64,000 bases of DNA from Paenibacillus glycanilyticus (GTDB taxonomy: Bacteria > Bacillota > Bacilli > Paenibacillales > Paenibacillaceae), in contig NZ_BSSQ01000006.1 of NCBI RefSeq assembly GCF_030161375.1, forward strand, positions 62,001-126,000, written 5' to 3'. Positions 54,331 to 63,576 of this stretch are shown here, piece after piece. A program made the translations under genes and the position numbers. The notes beneath the pieces were generated by a model. That model made no database searches and had not been told where the DNA came from. It worked only from the letters and a program-made list of their open reading frames with translations. Positions within the stretch are counted from its first letter, which is position 1. Each line of letters opens with the position of its first letter.

Positions 54331-55167
54331 ATGGTTTTCGGAGTTGAGACGGAGAAGCTGACACGCGGTCACCAGCGGATCGCGGATTATATAAGCAAGA
54401 ACATGGACGATGTCCCGTTCATGGTAGAAGAAGATATCGCAGCGGCATGCGGCGTGAGCGTCTCCACCGTCTCTCGCTTCTGGGCCGAGGTCGGCTCGAA
54501 GAACCTGAAGGAATTCAAGCAGCGCGTCAAAGACGAGGCGCTGCTTTCTCCTGCCCGGAAGCTGCAATCTGCCTTTGACAAGGTTGGCGGAGAGAGCGGC
54601 GCCGCCGCTAATGTGCTGAGCGTAGCAGACTACCTGCAGCAGTCCGCCGATCGTATCGATCAGGCGGATTTTGATGCGGCAGCTGCGATGCTCGCCGGAG
54701 CGGGCACCGTCCACATCTACGGCCCCGGCTCCGCCGAATGCTTAACGGCGTTAATGAACTTTAGGTTATCACGCTTCGGAGCGGATGTCCGCCGCCTGGA
54801 CCGCGGTGGCCACGAGCTATTCGAGAGCATGGTGCCGATCCGTCCGGAGGACGTCATCGTCATCTTCGGCTTCGTCTCCGAATCCCCGGAGATGTCCGTT
54901 TTATTGGATTTCGCCCTCGAACGCGGCTGCCGCACCCTGCTCATCACCGACCTCGCCGTCAGCCCCATGCTCGCCAAAGCAGACATCTCCCTCTTCACCG
55001 CCCGCGGCCAGCTCTGGGAGTTCCACTCGATGGTGGCGCCGATCGCCGTCATAGAGGCGCTAATCGTCGCGGTAGGGAAAGAGCGGGAGCAAGCTGCGCT
55101 TGCTGGGAGTGAGGAGCTGCATCGGTTGCGGAGGAAGTATGCGAAGTTGTTGCCGAAGCGGGTATGA
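54331..55167 (+). CDS. MurR/RpiR-family regulator with SIS domain
   Basis: Regulator of 278 residues. N-terminal HTH_6 (about 1-75: RGHQRIADYISKNMDDVPFM, CGVSVSTVSRFWAEVGSKNL) and a SIS domain (about 115-245: GAGTVHIYGPGSAECLTALM, VIVIFGFVSESPEMSVLLDF). SIS domains bind phosphosugars, so the inducer is likely the imported compound or its product. GGAGGAG precedes ATG 54331. Bases 54,850-55,060 are unusually C-rich compared with neighbours. Confidence 0.92.
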   Translation: MVFGVETEKLTRGHQRIADYISKNMDDVPFMVEEDIAAACGVSVSTVSRFWAEVGSKNLKEFKQRVKDEALLSPARKLQSAFDKVGGESGAAANVLSVADYLQQSADRIDQADFDAAAAMLAGAGTVHIYGPGSAECLTALMNFRLSRFGADVRRLDRGGHELFESMVPIRPEDVIVIFGFVSESPEMSVLLDFALERGCRTLLITDLAVSPMLAKADISLFTARGQLWEFHSMVAPIAVIEALIVAVGKEREQAALAGSEELHRLRRKYAKLLPKRV

Positions 55168-55198
55168 AGTGGAAATGAGTCTACTCTAGCATCCGTAA

Positions 55199-55227
55199 TT
55201 GACTTCCGGTAGTCTGTTACTTAGGAT
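55199..55227 (+). promoter_or_regulatory. Possible promoter of the A+T-rich lipase gene
   Basis: TTGACT (55199-55204), 17-base spacer, TAGGAT (55222-55227). It would give a leader of about 150 bases with an imperfect hairpin (55260-55313; CAAGAA/TTCTTG, CACAC/GTGTG, AATAT/ATATT) and a tiny open frame ATG AGA ATA TAG at 55334 behind GGAGG. Confidence 0.45.
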
Positions 55228-55392
55228 AATAGGCCTATGCTATAGGCTTATATATCGTACAAGAACACACTAAGGAATATTAATCTAATAGAGATATTGT
55301 GTGTAAATTCTTGTTGAAAATGGAGGTCATTTAATGAGAATATAGAATAAATATGCAAATTACGATTGTTGGAGGAAGAAAGGAAGAGACTT

Positions 55393-57999
55393 GTGGCAAA
55401 AGAAATACTTTTACTTCCCGGGCTTATGGGTAGTCGGTTGAAAAAGAAAGAGGAGAAACTTACAGTTTGGCCTAATGCTTCAATAGTAAATAGTTACAAA
55501 GATCTAGTATATCCTGAAAATAATTTAGATGCACACGATAGTTTGTGGCTGTATTACAGAAGAATTGAAAATTATCTTGAGAGAAACGGACTAAAAGTTA
55601 CTACATTCCCATATGATTGGAGAGCTAGTAATCCAAGTCATCTTGAAATTCTAAAAGGTGAACTGGAAAATCTAGGGGATGACGTATATATTGTCGCACA
55701 CAGTATGGGAGGAATATTAGCAAGATTATTTATAAATCAGTATTCAGAAGATGAGGTTATAAAAAAAATCAAAAAAATTATTACCTTAGGCACTCCTTGG
55801 AATGGAGCGCCGTTTGCTTATAAGGCTATTAAATATGGTGTTAATATACCTGAATTAATTCCAATATTATTAACAACAGTAACTTCAAAAGCAGTAGCGC
55901 CATCTTTTCCAAGTCTTTATCAACTTTTACCGAATGAACAATATCATCAAAGAACAATTCAATTTAATAAACCTCACTTTTATGAATCGAATGGTGTTCC
56001 TGTTACAGATTGGAATGATATTGAAAGTGATTTATTTGTACCATTAATTAATGCTGGTTTAGGCGGAGAGCCTTATGGTCAAATTGTATTAGAGTTTCAA
56101 GAACTCCTCCATCGGCAAATGAATGTTGAACACCATGAAATCATTGGATATGGAAAAAAGACAATATATACAATAAAGGATTTCTCTGTTAATGAACCAG
56201 GGTTAGAGTTTGACAATGGTGATGGAACAGTTCCCATAATAAGTGCAGTTTCTGAAACACCTAATAAATATTTTGTTAACACAACTCATAATAAATTGCC
56301 TAAGAATTACGGCATTATGAATTTAGTTTTAAATATTGTTAATGATTTAGCTGATCCAGTGCCTGACGATGTTTCAATTAAACGCAGTTTCGATGAAGTT
56401 CGTGATGTTGCTTTTAGTGGATTTATAGTGAAAATCGGTTGTCCTGTTACTGTCTCTATTACAAATCAAAATGGAGATATTGTGTATGGAAATATTGAGG
56501 TAGTAGACGATGAGGACTTTGAGGACTTGTTTGATGACATATATGAAGTTTCTACTATTGGTAACACAACATACATTTTTATCCCAAGTGCAGCTAGTAC
56601 CACCGAACAAGCCAACACCCCAAAAGTTATAGTAGAGGCTTTTGATGAAGGTCCAACTTCTATAGCAATTCAAAGTTACCTTAATGGTACAACAAGTAAT
56701 ATAGGTACATTTGAAACAATCAATATTAACCCTAAAATAAGTTTAGAATTAAACTTAGCTAAATCTTTAGAGGAAGTTAGTTTGATAGTCAAAGAAACAG
56801 ATAAAGATGATGTTCCAATGCGACCAGATGTTGTATCAGTTGAAAAAGTAGAGGAATTAGTGCTTCCAGAAGTCGAATTTTCTGTAAGTGCAGAGAAAAT
56901 TATTCCTACACAATTAGAAGGTAGCTTAATAGTTTCGGGTAAAGTAACCTTTATAGTTAATGATATATTTAAAGGGACGTATCCTATTAGTGGTCTATAT
57001 TATAGTGTGAATAATTCAGATCATAGACTAATTAAAGCTGAGGTAGAGCAATTACTTGAATTAAGCCCTGGAAGAAATGAACTAGAGGTTCTTGCAGTTG
57101 ATTCCATGGGGAGTACTGGTGAAAAAAAACGATTAATTATTTATAATATTGAACGAGTAGAACCAGAGATAAGCTTAGAATTTTTCCACCATCAGTATAA
57201 TGTAATTGTCAAAGATAATAATGAAATATTGTATGAAACTTTAGGAATAGCTAGACCGCGGTTCAACGTAAATATTGATGATGAAGAAAACGTTTTTGTC
57301 AGATATGATGTTATTAATCGATTACATGAGCTTGAAATCATGTATCGTGATCGAGAAAGAGTTATGAGCTTGTCTTATCAAGATGTATTTGGAGAGACTC
57401 ATAAATATAATCCAACTATTAATGAGAATGCTATAAGGGCAGTTCTTGAAGGTGGAGGGGATGATAAAAATCTTAATGAGTTTCTAAATGAACTTGGAAT
57501 AACTGCACCATATGACTATATAATACTTCATAAACACGAAGGAAAAGGTGCATTTAGAAAAATTACAAAAGAAACTATACAGAAATCAAAGCACATTTTT
57601 GTGGAAAAAGGAAATATTAGCGTTGATGTTTATAAGAGTAGCGATTATTTAGTTTCATTCCATGATTTTACTCAAGACATTCAAGTTCAAAAGGAAGAAT
57701 CATATTTGTTTAAGTTCAAAGTAATTAATCTTCTTTCAAAGCGGGAAGTTACTGATTTGCAATTAACAGCACTCGTAAAAACGACGTTTAATGATGATGA
57801 TTTTATTTCGAAAGAAGAAATAAAAATCTCATTTGATGAAAAATCAAATTTGTATTTTGGACAATTTAATGTTGTTGAACTTAGAGAGTTTTTAAGTGAG
57901 TATTGGACCCCTCAATTACTTCATTCAGTTGATTTAGTAATACAAGTTAAGGGTAATTATACAAAAGAACTTACCACAGAAGAAATTACAATTAGGTAA
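55393..57999 (+). CDS. LCAT-like alpha/beta-hydrolase (lipase) with Ig-like C-terminal region
   Basis: Predicted lipase or acyltransferase of 868 residues. The N-terminal third is a lecithin:cholesterol acyltransferase-like fold with EILLLPGLMGSRL at the start, nucleophile Ser104 in AHSMGG, Asp277 in NGDGTVP and His299 in NTTHNKLP. No signal peptide is present, so it acts in the cytoplasm or at the membrane face. From about 340 on are beta-rich domains; one reads like an Ig fold (LSPGRNELEVLAVDSMGSTG). Start: GTG 55393 behind AAAGGAAG; an upstream TTG (55366) has no site. Base composition is far more A+T-rich than upstream genes, a sign of transfer. Confidence 0.82.
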   Translation: MAKEILLLPGLMGSRLKKKEEKLTVWPNASIVNSYKDLVYPENNLDAHDSLWLYYRRIENYLERNGLKVTTFPYDWRASNPSHLEILKGELENLGDDVYIVAHSMGGILARLFINQYSEDEVIKKIKKIITLGTPWNGAPFAYKAIKYGVNIPELIPILLTTVTSKAVAPSFPSLYQLLPNEQYHQRTIQFNKPHFYESNGVPVTDWNDIESDLFVPLINAGLGGEPYGQIVLEFQELLHRQMNVEHHEIIGYGKKTIYTIKDFSVNEPGLEFDNGDGTVPIISAVSETPNKYFVNTTHNKLPKNYGIMNLVLNIVNDLADPVPDDVSIKRSFDEVRDVAFSGFIVKIGCPVTVSITNQNGDIVYGNIEVVDDEDFEDLFDDIYEVSTIGNTTYIFIPSAASTTEQANTPKVIVEAFDEGPTSIAIQSYLNGTTSNIGTFETININPKISLELNLAKSLEEVSLIVKETDKDDVPMRPDVVSVEKVEELVLPEVEFSVSAEKIIPTQLEGSLIVSGKVTFIVNDIFKGTYPISGLYYSVNNSDHRLIKAEVEQLLELSPGRNELEVLAVDSMGSTGEKKRLIIYNIERVEPEISLEFFHHQYNVIVKDNNEILYETLGIARPRFNVNIDDEENVFVRYDVINRLHELEIMYRDRERVMSLSYQDVFGETHKYNPTINENAIRAVLEGGGDDKNLNEFLNELGITAPYDYIILHKHEGKGAFRKITKETIQKSKHIFVEKGNISVDVYKSSDYLVSFHDFTQDIQVQKEESYLFKFKVINLLSKREVTDLQLTALVKTTFNDDDFISKEEIKISFDEKSNLYFGQFNVVELREFLSEYWTPQLLHSVDLVIQVKGNYTKELTTEEITIR

Positions 58000-58024
58000 T
58001 TCATTGTTAAGGGGAGGTGTAAAT

Positions 58025-58615
58025 ATGATTATGTATGTAACTTCAGTGACAAGTTCAATTATAATATTAATGACTATTTATATATTATTAAAAGTGCAAG
58101 ATGGCTTTTTTAATGAACTTATTATTTGGGGTTACAAATTCATATTTGCCCCTCTTCTATTTTCTATTTTGAATTATTACTGGGTAATTCACTTTGAAAT
58201 CAATAAGAAGTATTTTATGTTAAGTGCAATTGCCTTTATTCCAGTTGCCGTTATATATGCAGTGCAAATTATTAGGGAATCTAAAGAAAGTAAGTCTATT
58301 TCAATACTAAAGAAAACAGCAATTCCAATAATTAAGCAATATTTATTTGAGGTAGAATTAAATGTTGATGAGGCAGATATAACGTTTAATAACTCAAATA
58401 CGGGAAATAGCAAAAGGGAAAGAGTAATAGTGAATATGCCTGAAAAGACGGAGGCATATGAATTGTTAAAGCTTAAATTGCAATCAGAATTAAGGCAAAG
58501 GACTAGTTGTCCTGATTTAGTTCTTATCTTCAATTACAAGTATGTTTATAAAAAAAAAAATAGTTCTTTTAAGGGAAGTAACATAACACATGAACTAGTA
58601 CCAACCGAGTATTAA
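58025..58615 (+). CDS. Three-helix membrane protein, partner of the lipase
   Basis: Membrane protein of 196 residues: helices at about 5-24, 33-52 and 63-84, then a cytoplasmic domain of about 110 residues rich in Lys, Glu and Asn (FEVELNVDEADITFNNSNTG; QSELRQRTSCPDLVLIFNYK). No family recognised. GGGGAGGTG sits 6 bases before ATG 58025, and only 25 bases separate it from the lipase stop, so the two form an operon. Equally A+T-rich. Confidence 0.72.
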   Translation: MIMYVTSVTSSIIILMTIYILLKVQDGFFNELIIWGYKFIFAPLLFSILNYYWVIHFEINKKYFMLSAIAFIPVAVIYAVQIIRESKESKSISILKKTAIPIIKQYLFEVELNVDEADITFNNSNTGNSKRERVIVNMPEKTEAYELLKLKLQSELRQRTSCPDLVLIFNYKYVYKKKNSSFKGSNITHELVPTEY

Positions 58616-58696
58616 GTAAATGGTGTTAGATGTTATATGGGAATCGAATACACTTATAAGAAAATAGCATCGACTTGAGTTCAGAGGTGCTCCCCC

Positions 58697-61600
58697 ATGA
58701 AACAAGGTCTCTACGAACAACTCATCAACAACGTAACCTTACAGCAGCTAGCTTCACTGGACACCTCTGCTTTTGACATTGGCAAAGAGGCCCTCGATCC
58801 AGAAGAAGCACGCAAGCTGCTGTCTAACTATATTGCTACCGTTACACGCCGGGCCTTGAAGGCTGTTCGAGAAAACTCCGACACCGACGAAGAAGCCGTG
58901 CTCGCACAGGTTCGTGCGTGTAACGACATTATCTCGACCCTCAAAAACACATTAGACCAGCAAGATTATGAAGAGTTGCAGCTCGCTGAACAAGGGGAAG
59001 TGTTGACCTATGTTTATGCGAAGCTCAACTCTATTCGTGCTGTTAAGGAAGAGAAGGTGCTTCGCCCGACGACTCCACTCTCCCAAAGTTCACTCTTCAC
59101 GGGTTCACACGCTGAGCCAAACATGCTCAGTGAACTGAAGCACGAGATCCTAACTTCGGACCGCATAGAGTTCCTAGTGTCCTTCATCAAATGGAGCGGT
59201 CTCCGTTGTATGATCGAGCAACTCGAACAGTTTACGGCAAGAGGTGGGCAACTGCGGGTTATCACGACTACATATATGGAAGCGACGGACTTTAAAGCCA
59301 TTATGGAGCTCAGCAAGCTGCCGAATACGGAGATCAAAATCTCCTACGACTCCACTCGGACGAGACTTCATGCAAAGGCCTATGTTTTCAAACGGGACAC
59401 TGGGTTTACGACGGCATACGTAGGTTCCTCAAATCTCTCCAACCCGGCTCTTACGAGCGGCCTCGAGTGGAATTTAAAAGTAACGGAGAAGGATTCCTAC
59501 GATGTCCTCAAGAAGATCGAAGCAACCTTCGAGAGCTATTGGAATGACCGGGAGTTTTCCGAATTCTCAGGGGACAATCCTGCCCATGAGGAGCAACTCA
59601 AACAAGCTCTAGGCAAAAACTACTCAAAAGACCAAGCCCAAGACGCTCTGTTCTTCAAGTTCAGTATCCAGCCTTATGATTACCAGAAGGAGATTCTTGA
59701 GAAGCTGGAGGCGGAACGTACTTTATACGGTAGGCATAAGAATTTACTCATAGCAGCAACAGGTGTCGGGAAAACGGTCATTTCGGCTTTTGACTATCGC
59801 CGATTTGCTCAGCGTAACCCGCAACGTGCACGTCTCCTATTCGTGGCTCATCGCGAAGAGATTCTGAAGCAGAGCTTGGACACGTTCCGTTTTATCCTGA
59901 AGGATTTGAACTTTGGTGAGCTCCATGTTGGCGGCAACCAGGCGAAGTCGCTTGAGCATCTTTTTATAAGCATTCAGAGTCTCAATTCCATGAAGCTTAC
60001 TGAAATCACTACAACTAATTACTACGACTTCATCATCGTGGACGAATTCCACCATGCTGCGGCGCCTTCCTATCAGAAGCTGCTTGCTCATTACGAGCCT
60101 CGGATCTTGCTAGGCTTAACGGCTACGCCGGAGCGAATGGACGGCAAGGATGTGCTGCGTTACTTCGACGATACGATTGCGGCTGAGATCCGGCTGACCG
60201 ATGCGATCGATCGGAAGCTGTTAAGTCCTTTTCAGTATTTTGGCGTGAGTGATCATGTGGATCTCTCGCAGGTGAAGTGGACCAGACGGGGATATGACCA
60301 GTCCGAGCTGGAAAATCTGTTTACGAACAACAAAATCCGGGCGACGCAAATTCTCAATAGCTTGAGGAAGTATGTGACCGACTTGGATGAGGTCAAAGGG
60401 CTCGGATTCTGCGTTGGCGTTGAGCATGCTCTCTACATGGCTAAGGTTTTCAATGAAGCCGGCATTCCTTCGATTGCCCTGCATGGCAGCTCCAGCGATG
60501 AGGATCGGGATCAAGTGAAGGGCAGGCTGGTTCGCGGCGAGATAAAAATGGTCTTTGTTGTTGATCTGTACAACGAAGGCGTAGACATTCCAGAGGTGAA
60601 TACGGTACTGTTCCTTCGCCCAACGGAGAGTTTGACCGTGTTCCTGCAGCAATTGGGCAGGGGACTTCGCTTAGCCGAGGGCAAAGAATGCCTGACCGTC
60701 CTCGATTTTATCGGACAAGCTCACAAGGATTATAACTTCCACGACAAGCTGCGGGCGTTGCTCGGCAAAACCAAGCATTCCGTCCAGCACTATGTGGAAC
60801 ATGGCTTTTCGAGCCTGCCTAGAGGCAGCTTTATTCAGCTAGAGAAGGTCGCTCGCGACTACATTCTGCGGAATCTGAAGCAAGCGACAAATAATCGTCG
60901 TAGTCTCATTCATAAGATGAAGTATTTTGAAGGTGATTCGGGGCAAAAGCTTACCCTCGCGAATTTCCTGCGATATCACAGCATGAGCATTTATGAGCTT
61001 TACGGAGGCCGAACGGGTAACCGTACTTTCCGAGGGCTGATGGTGGAAGCGGAGCTTCTTGAACCATTCGAGTTCGAAAATGGCGATTATCTAACGAAGC
61101 GAATTCCTGCGCTCCTAAGCCTCAATTCCCGGAGGTTGCTGAGCTTCCTCACCGCTTATCTCTCAGGAGAGAAACAAGCAAGTAGCGAAGAAGAGCGGCT
61201 TATGCTGAATCTTTTCTATTATACGTTTTACCGGTCTGAGCCTAAGAAGAATGGCTTCGAGAGCATCGAGCATGGCATTCAAGCCATTGTGGCTTGTCCG
61301 CAGTTCCGTGAAGAGTTGCTAGAGATTCTGCAATATAACGAGTCGCATATTAGCTTCGTGGATGAGTCGAATGCCTTCCCTTATGCTTGTCCGCTCGATG
61401 TGCATTGCAGCTATTCGACGGATCAGGTGCTGGCTGCGTTTGGATATTGGAATGAGGCGAAGTCACCGGCTTTCCGAGAAGGCGTAAAATATTTCGACGA
61501 TAAAGAAACGGATATTTTCTTCATCACATTAAATAAGTCGGATAAAGATTTTTCGCCGTCAACGCTTTATGAGGATTATGCGATTAACGAGCGGTTGTTC

Positions 61601-61858
61601 CATTGGCAAACGCAGAGCCGTACGTCGGAAGAGTCGAAGACGGCCCAACGCTACATCCATCACAGACAATTAGGGACTCGTATTTGCTTGTTTGTTCGAG
61701 AATACAAGGAGGAGAATAACTACACGTCTCCGTTTGTTTTCCTGGGCGAAGCGGAGTATGTTAGACATGAAGGCAATAAGCCGATGAGCTTCGTGTGGAG
61801 GCTCAAGACCGAAATGCCGCCAGCCCTCGTGCCAGCGGCGAATAAAGCGATTGTTTAG
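58697..61858 (+). CDS. PLD-nuclease/superfamily 2 helicase with DUF3427 C terminus
   Basis: Large enzyme of 1053 residues. The first 140 residues are helical; a phospholipase-D-like nuclease domain follows with His225 and Lys227 (RLHAKAYVF) and GSSNLS. A DEAD/DEAH-type helicase comes next: Walker A GVGKT at 356-360, DEFH at 449-452, LTATPERMDG, and motif VI QQLGRGLRLAEG. The remaining 350 residues match DUF3427 in layout. Such proteins are thought to unwind and cut DNA and recur in defence neighbourhoods. GAGGTG lies 7 bases before the ATG. First gene of a tight three-gene operon with normal G+C content. Confidence 0.9.
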   Translation: MKQGLYEQLINNVTLQQLASLDTSAFDIGKEALDPEEARKLLSNYIATVTRRALKAVRENSDTDEEAVLAQVRACNDIISTLKNTLDQQDYEELQLAEQGEVLTYVYAKLNSIRAVKEEKVLRPTTPLSQSSLFTGSHAEPNMLSELKHEILTSDRIEFLVSFIKWSGLRCMIEQLEQFTARGGQLRVITTTYMEATDFKAIMELSKLPNTEIKISYDSTRTRLHAKAYVFKRDTGFTTAYVGSSNLSNPALTSGLEWNLKVTEKDSYDVLKKIEATFESYWNDREFSEFSGDNPAHEEQLKQALGKNYSKDQAQDALFFKFSIQPYDYQKEILEKLEAERTLYGRHKNLLIAATGVGKTVISAFDYRRFAQRNPQRARLLFVAHREEILKQSLDTFRFILKDLNFGELHVGGNQAKSLEHLFISIQSLNSMKLTEITTTNYYDFIIVDEFHHAAAPSYQKLLAHYEPRILLGLTATPERMDGKDVLRYFDDTIAAEIRLTDAIDRKLLSPFQYFGVSDHVDLSQVKWTRRGYDQSELENLFTNNKIRATQILNSLRKYVTDLDEVKGLGFCVGVEHALYMAKVFNEAGIPSIALHGSSSDEDRDQVKGRLVRGEIKMVFVVDLYNEGVDIPEVNTVLFLRPTESLTVFLQQLGRGLRLAEGKECLTVLDFIGQAHKDYNFHDKLRALLGKTKHSVQHYVEHGFSSLPRGSFIQLEKVARDYILRNLKQATNNRRSLIHKMKYFEGDSGQKLTLANFLRYHSMSIYELYGGRTGNRTFRGLMVEAELLEPFEFENGDYLTKRIPALLSLNSRRLLSFLTAYLSGEKQASSEEERLMLNLFYYTFYRSEPKKNGFESIEHGIQAIVACPQFREELLEILQYNESHISFVDESNAFPYACPLDVHCSYSTDQVLAAFGYWNEAKSPAFREGVKYFDDKETDIFFITLNKSDKDFSPSTLYEDYAINERLFHWQTQSRTSEESKTAQRYIHHRQLGTRICLFVREYKEENNYTSPFVFLGEAEYVRHEGNKPMSFVWRLKTEMPPALVPAANKAIV

Positions 61859-61870
61859 GACGTGAATAAC

Positions 61871-62269
61871 ATGATCGAGGTTGCGGCAGCTATTATTGAG
61901 AATGGACAAGGTCAGATTCTGATCGCGAGAAGGAAGCAAGGAAAGTCTCAAGCGGGCTTGTGGGAGTTTCCCGGCGGGAAGATTGAAGCGGGCGAAACGG
62001 CAGAAGCCTGCCTAAAAAGAGAGCTGCTCGAAGAGATGCATATCGAGATCGCTCCATATGCTTACTACGGCGTTAATGATCATCACTATGGTACAAGTCA
62101 CATTCGGCTGATCGCTTATAAAGCGACGTTCGTTAGTGGTGAGATCGTGCTGGTGGATCATGATGAGTACCGTTGGATCACCGCAGCAGAACTCGGGGAG
62201 TTTGCGTTTGCTCCAGCGGATATCCCATTTGTTGAGATGTTGGAAGAAGGGAAGCCACATGGAGGATAA
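61871..62269 (+). CDS. Nudix (MutT-like) hydrolase
   Basis: Nucleoside-diphosphate-X hydrolase of 132 residues. Full Nudix box GKIEAGETAEACLKRELLEE plus MHI, with the catalytic REUxEE glutamates; also VAAAIIENGQGQILIARRKQ and GLWEFPGGK as in MutT and CTP pyrophosphohydrolases. It would hydrolyse modified or canonical (d)NTPs. GTG at 61862 is too near AGGA, so ATG 61871 is preferred, 12 bases after the helicase stop. Its end overlaps the HNH gene by 11 bases. Confidence 0.92.
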   Translation: MIEVAAAIIENGQGQILIARRKQGKSQAGLWEFPGGKIEAGETAEACLKRELLEEMHIEIAPYAYYGVNDHHYGTSHIRLIAYKATFVSGEIVLVDHDEYRWITAAELGEFAFAPADIPFVEMLEEGKPHGG

Positions 62270-63125
62270 TGAGCTTAAGGAAAGAATCGCGAACTTATCC
62301 ATTTGGAAAAAGAACGGGCAACGCGCTCCGCATAAGCCATTGTTAATCCTGTTAAGTTTGGCTCAATTCCAACAGCAGCATACCGCTTTGCCTTATGAGA
62401 TGGTGAGGGAGAAGCTGAAAAAGCTACTCATCGAGTTTGGCCCGGCGAGGAAGTCTTATCATCCGGAGGAGCCTTTTGTGAGGCTTTCTACCGACGGGAT
62501 TTGGGAGCTTAGTCAGCCTGTAGATAAGAAGAACTTCTCGGATAAGATGCTGTTAACGGAGCATATATCCGGTGGCTTTAACAACGAGGTGCTCCGGCTT
62601 CTTCGCAATAATAACTCGCTTATTCAGGAGCTCTCGGAGATCTTGCTAACGGAACATTTTCCGGATAGTATTCATCAGGATATTATGGACGAGATTGGTC
62701 TCGACTTCTCGATTAAACGGAAAAGGCCACGTGATCCGAAATTCAGAGATCGCATCCTGAAGGCTTACGAATACAGCTGCGCGGTGTGCGGTTTCAATGT
62801 ACGGCTCGGTAACAATCTGGTCGCTATAGATGCTGCCCATATCCAATGGCACCAGGCCGGTGGGCCGGACAAAGAGGATAATGGGATTGCCTTATGCTCC
62901 TTGCATCATAAGCTGTTTGACCGCGGCGTATTTACGATAACCGAGGAGCGGGAGCTGCTTGTTGCTGAACAAGCCCATGGCACGAATGGCTTTAACGAGT
63001 GGCTTATGAAATTCCATGGTCACAAGGTTCGCGAGCCGATTAACCCGGACTATATGCCGAAGGATAACTTCGTTCATTGGCATTTCCGAGAGGTGTTTAG
63101 AGGCCCGGCGAGGTATAAGGTGTAG
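62259..63125 (+). CDS. HNH endonuclease with putative phosphorothioate-DNA-binding domain
   Basis: Restriction-type nuclease of 288 residues. The N-terminal half (RAPHKPLLILLSLAQ at about 22-36, LLIEFGPARKSYHPEEPFVR, DGIWEL) resembles the sulfur-binding domain of ScoMcrA-type enzymes that read phosphorothioated DNA. The C-terminal HNH domain has zinc cysteines Cys174, Cys177 and Cys213 and catalytic-type His194, Asn208 and His217. The frame extends upstream to 62136, but ATG 62259 behind GAAGGGAAG is the start. Overlap with the Nudix gene implies coupled synthesis. The domain assignment is from memory of the motif, not a search. Confidence 0.82.
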   Translation: MEDNELKERIANLSIWKKNGQRAPHKPLLILLSLAQFQQQHTALPYEMVREKLKKLLIEFGPARKSYHPEEPFVRLSTDGIWELSQPVDKKNFSDKMLLTEHISGGFNNEVLRLLRNNNSLIQELSEILLTEHFPDSIHQDIMDEIGLDFSIKRKRPRDPKFRDRILKAYEYSCAVCGFNVRLGNNLVAIDAAHIQWHQAGGPDKEDNGIALCSLHHKLFDRGVFTITEERELLVAEQAHGTNGFNEWLMKFHGHKVREPINPDYMPKDNFVHWHFREVFRGPARYKV

Positions 63126-63137
63126 GAGATTCGTATT

Positions 63138-63179
63138 AAAAGCTTAGCCATTGATATTTTTATGGTTGAGCTTTTTTTT
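63138..63179 (+). terminator. Terminator of the helicase-Nudix-HNH operon
   Basis: Fourteen-bp stem AAAAGCTTAGCCAT / ATGGTTGAGCTTTT (two wobble pairs), 10-base loop, followed by a T run. Confidence 0.85.
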
Positions 63180-63272
63180 ATGGGAGTGACTTACAGGAAA
63201 TATGTCTAAGCTGTAGAACATTAATGGTTAAACCATGCAAAATCCAAAATTTTTAATAAAAAGGGTGAAGAT

Positions 63273-63560
63273 ATGTTCAAAAGAAAATGGGCATTTGAAG
63301 ATCCTAAAAGTGTGGCCGTTATGACCATGGATAAAATAATGAAGCGTGAAAGCCCAGTTCTATACGTAACACATGATGAAGAAGATGGAATGTGGCAGTT
63401 TCTAGATGGTGATGACGTGATCCAAGAAGAGGCCCGTCTTATATCTTTAAAACAAATGGTTGATATAGATCCGGGTTTAATTAAGCTCGCCAATCTTCCC
63501 TTTGGTTGGGTTGCCTGGAGAGAATCGAAAGATAGTGAGTGGATCAGAGAGCAGAGATAG
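63273..63560 (+). CDS. Imm33/DUF2185-like small protein
   Basis: Soluble protein of 95 residues. The segment PVLYVTHDEEDGMWQFLDGD followed by LISLKQMVDIDPGLIKLANL and PFGWVAWRE matches my recollection of the DUF2185/Imm33 group, proteins often found as immunity factors or as single genes of unknown role. GGGTGAAG precedes the ATG. No toxin gene is next to it. It is followed after 16 bases by a coiled-coil peptide gene. Confidence 0.65.
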   Translation: MFKRKWAFEDPKSVAVMTMDKIMKRESPVLYVTHDEEDGMWQFLDGDDVIQEEARLISLKQMVDIDPGLIKLANLPFGWVAWRESKDSEWIREQR

Positions 63561-63576
63561 AGAGGAGATGTTGGGG

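Noticed and set aside
55353..55433. 26-codon open frame starting MQITIVGG, overlapping the lipase start
   Set aside because: No ribosome site, and it lies in another frame over the lipase coding sequence.
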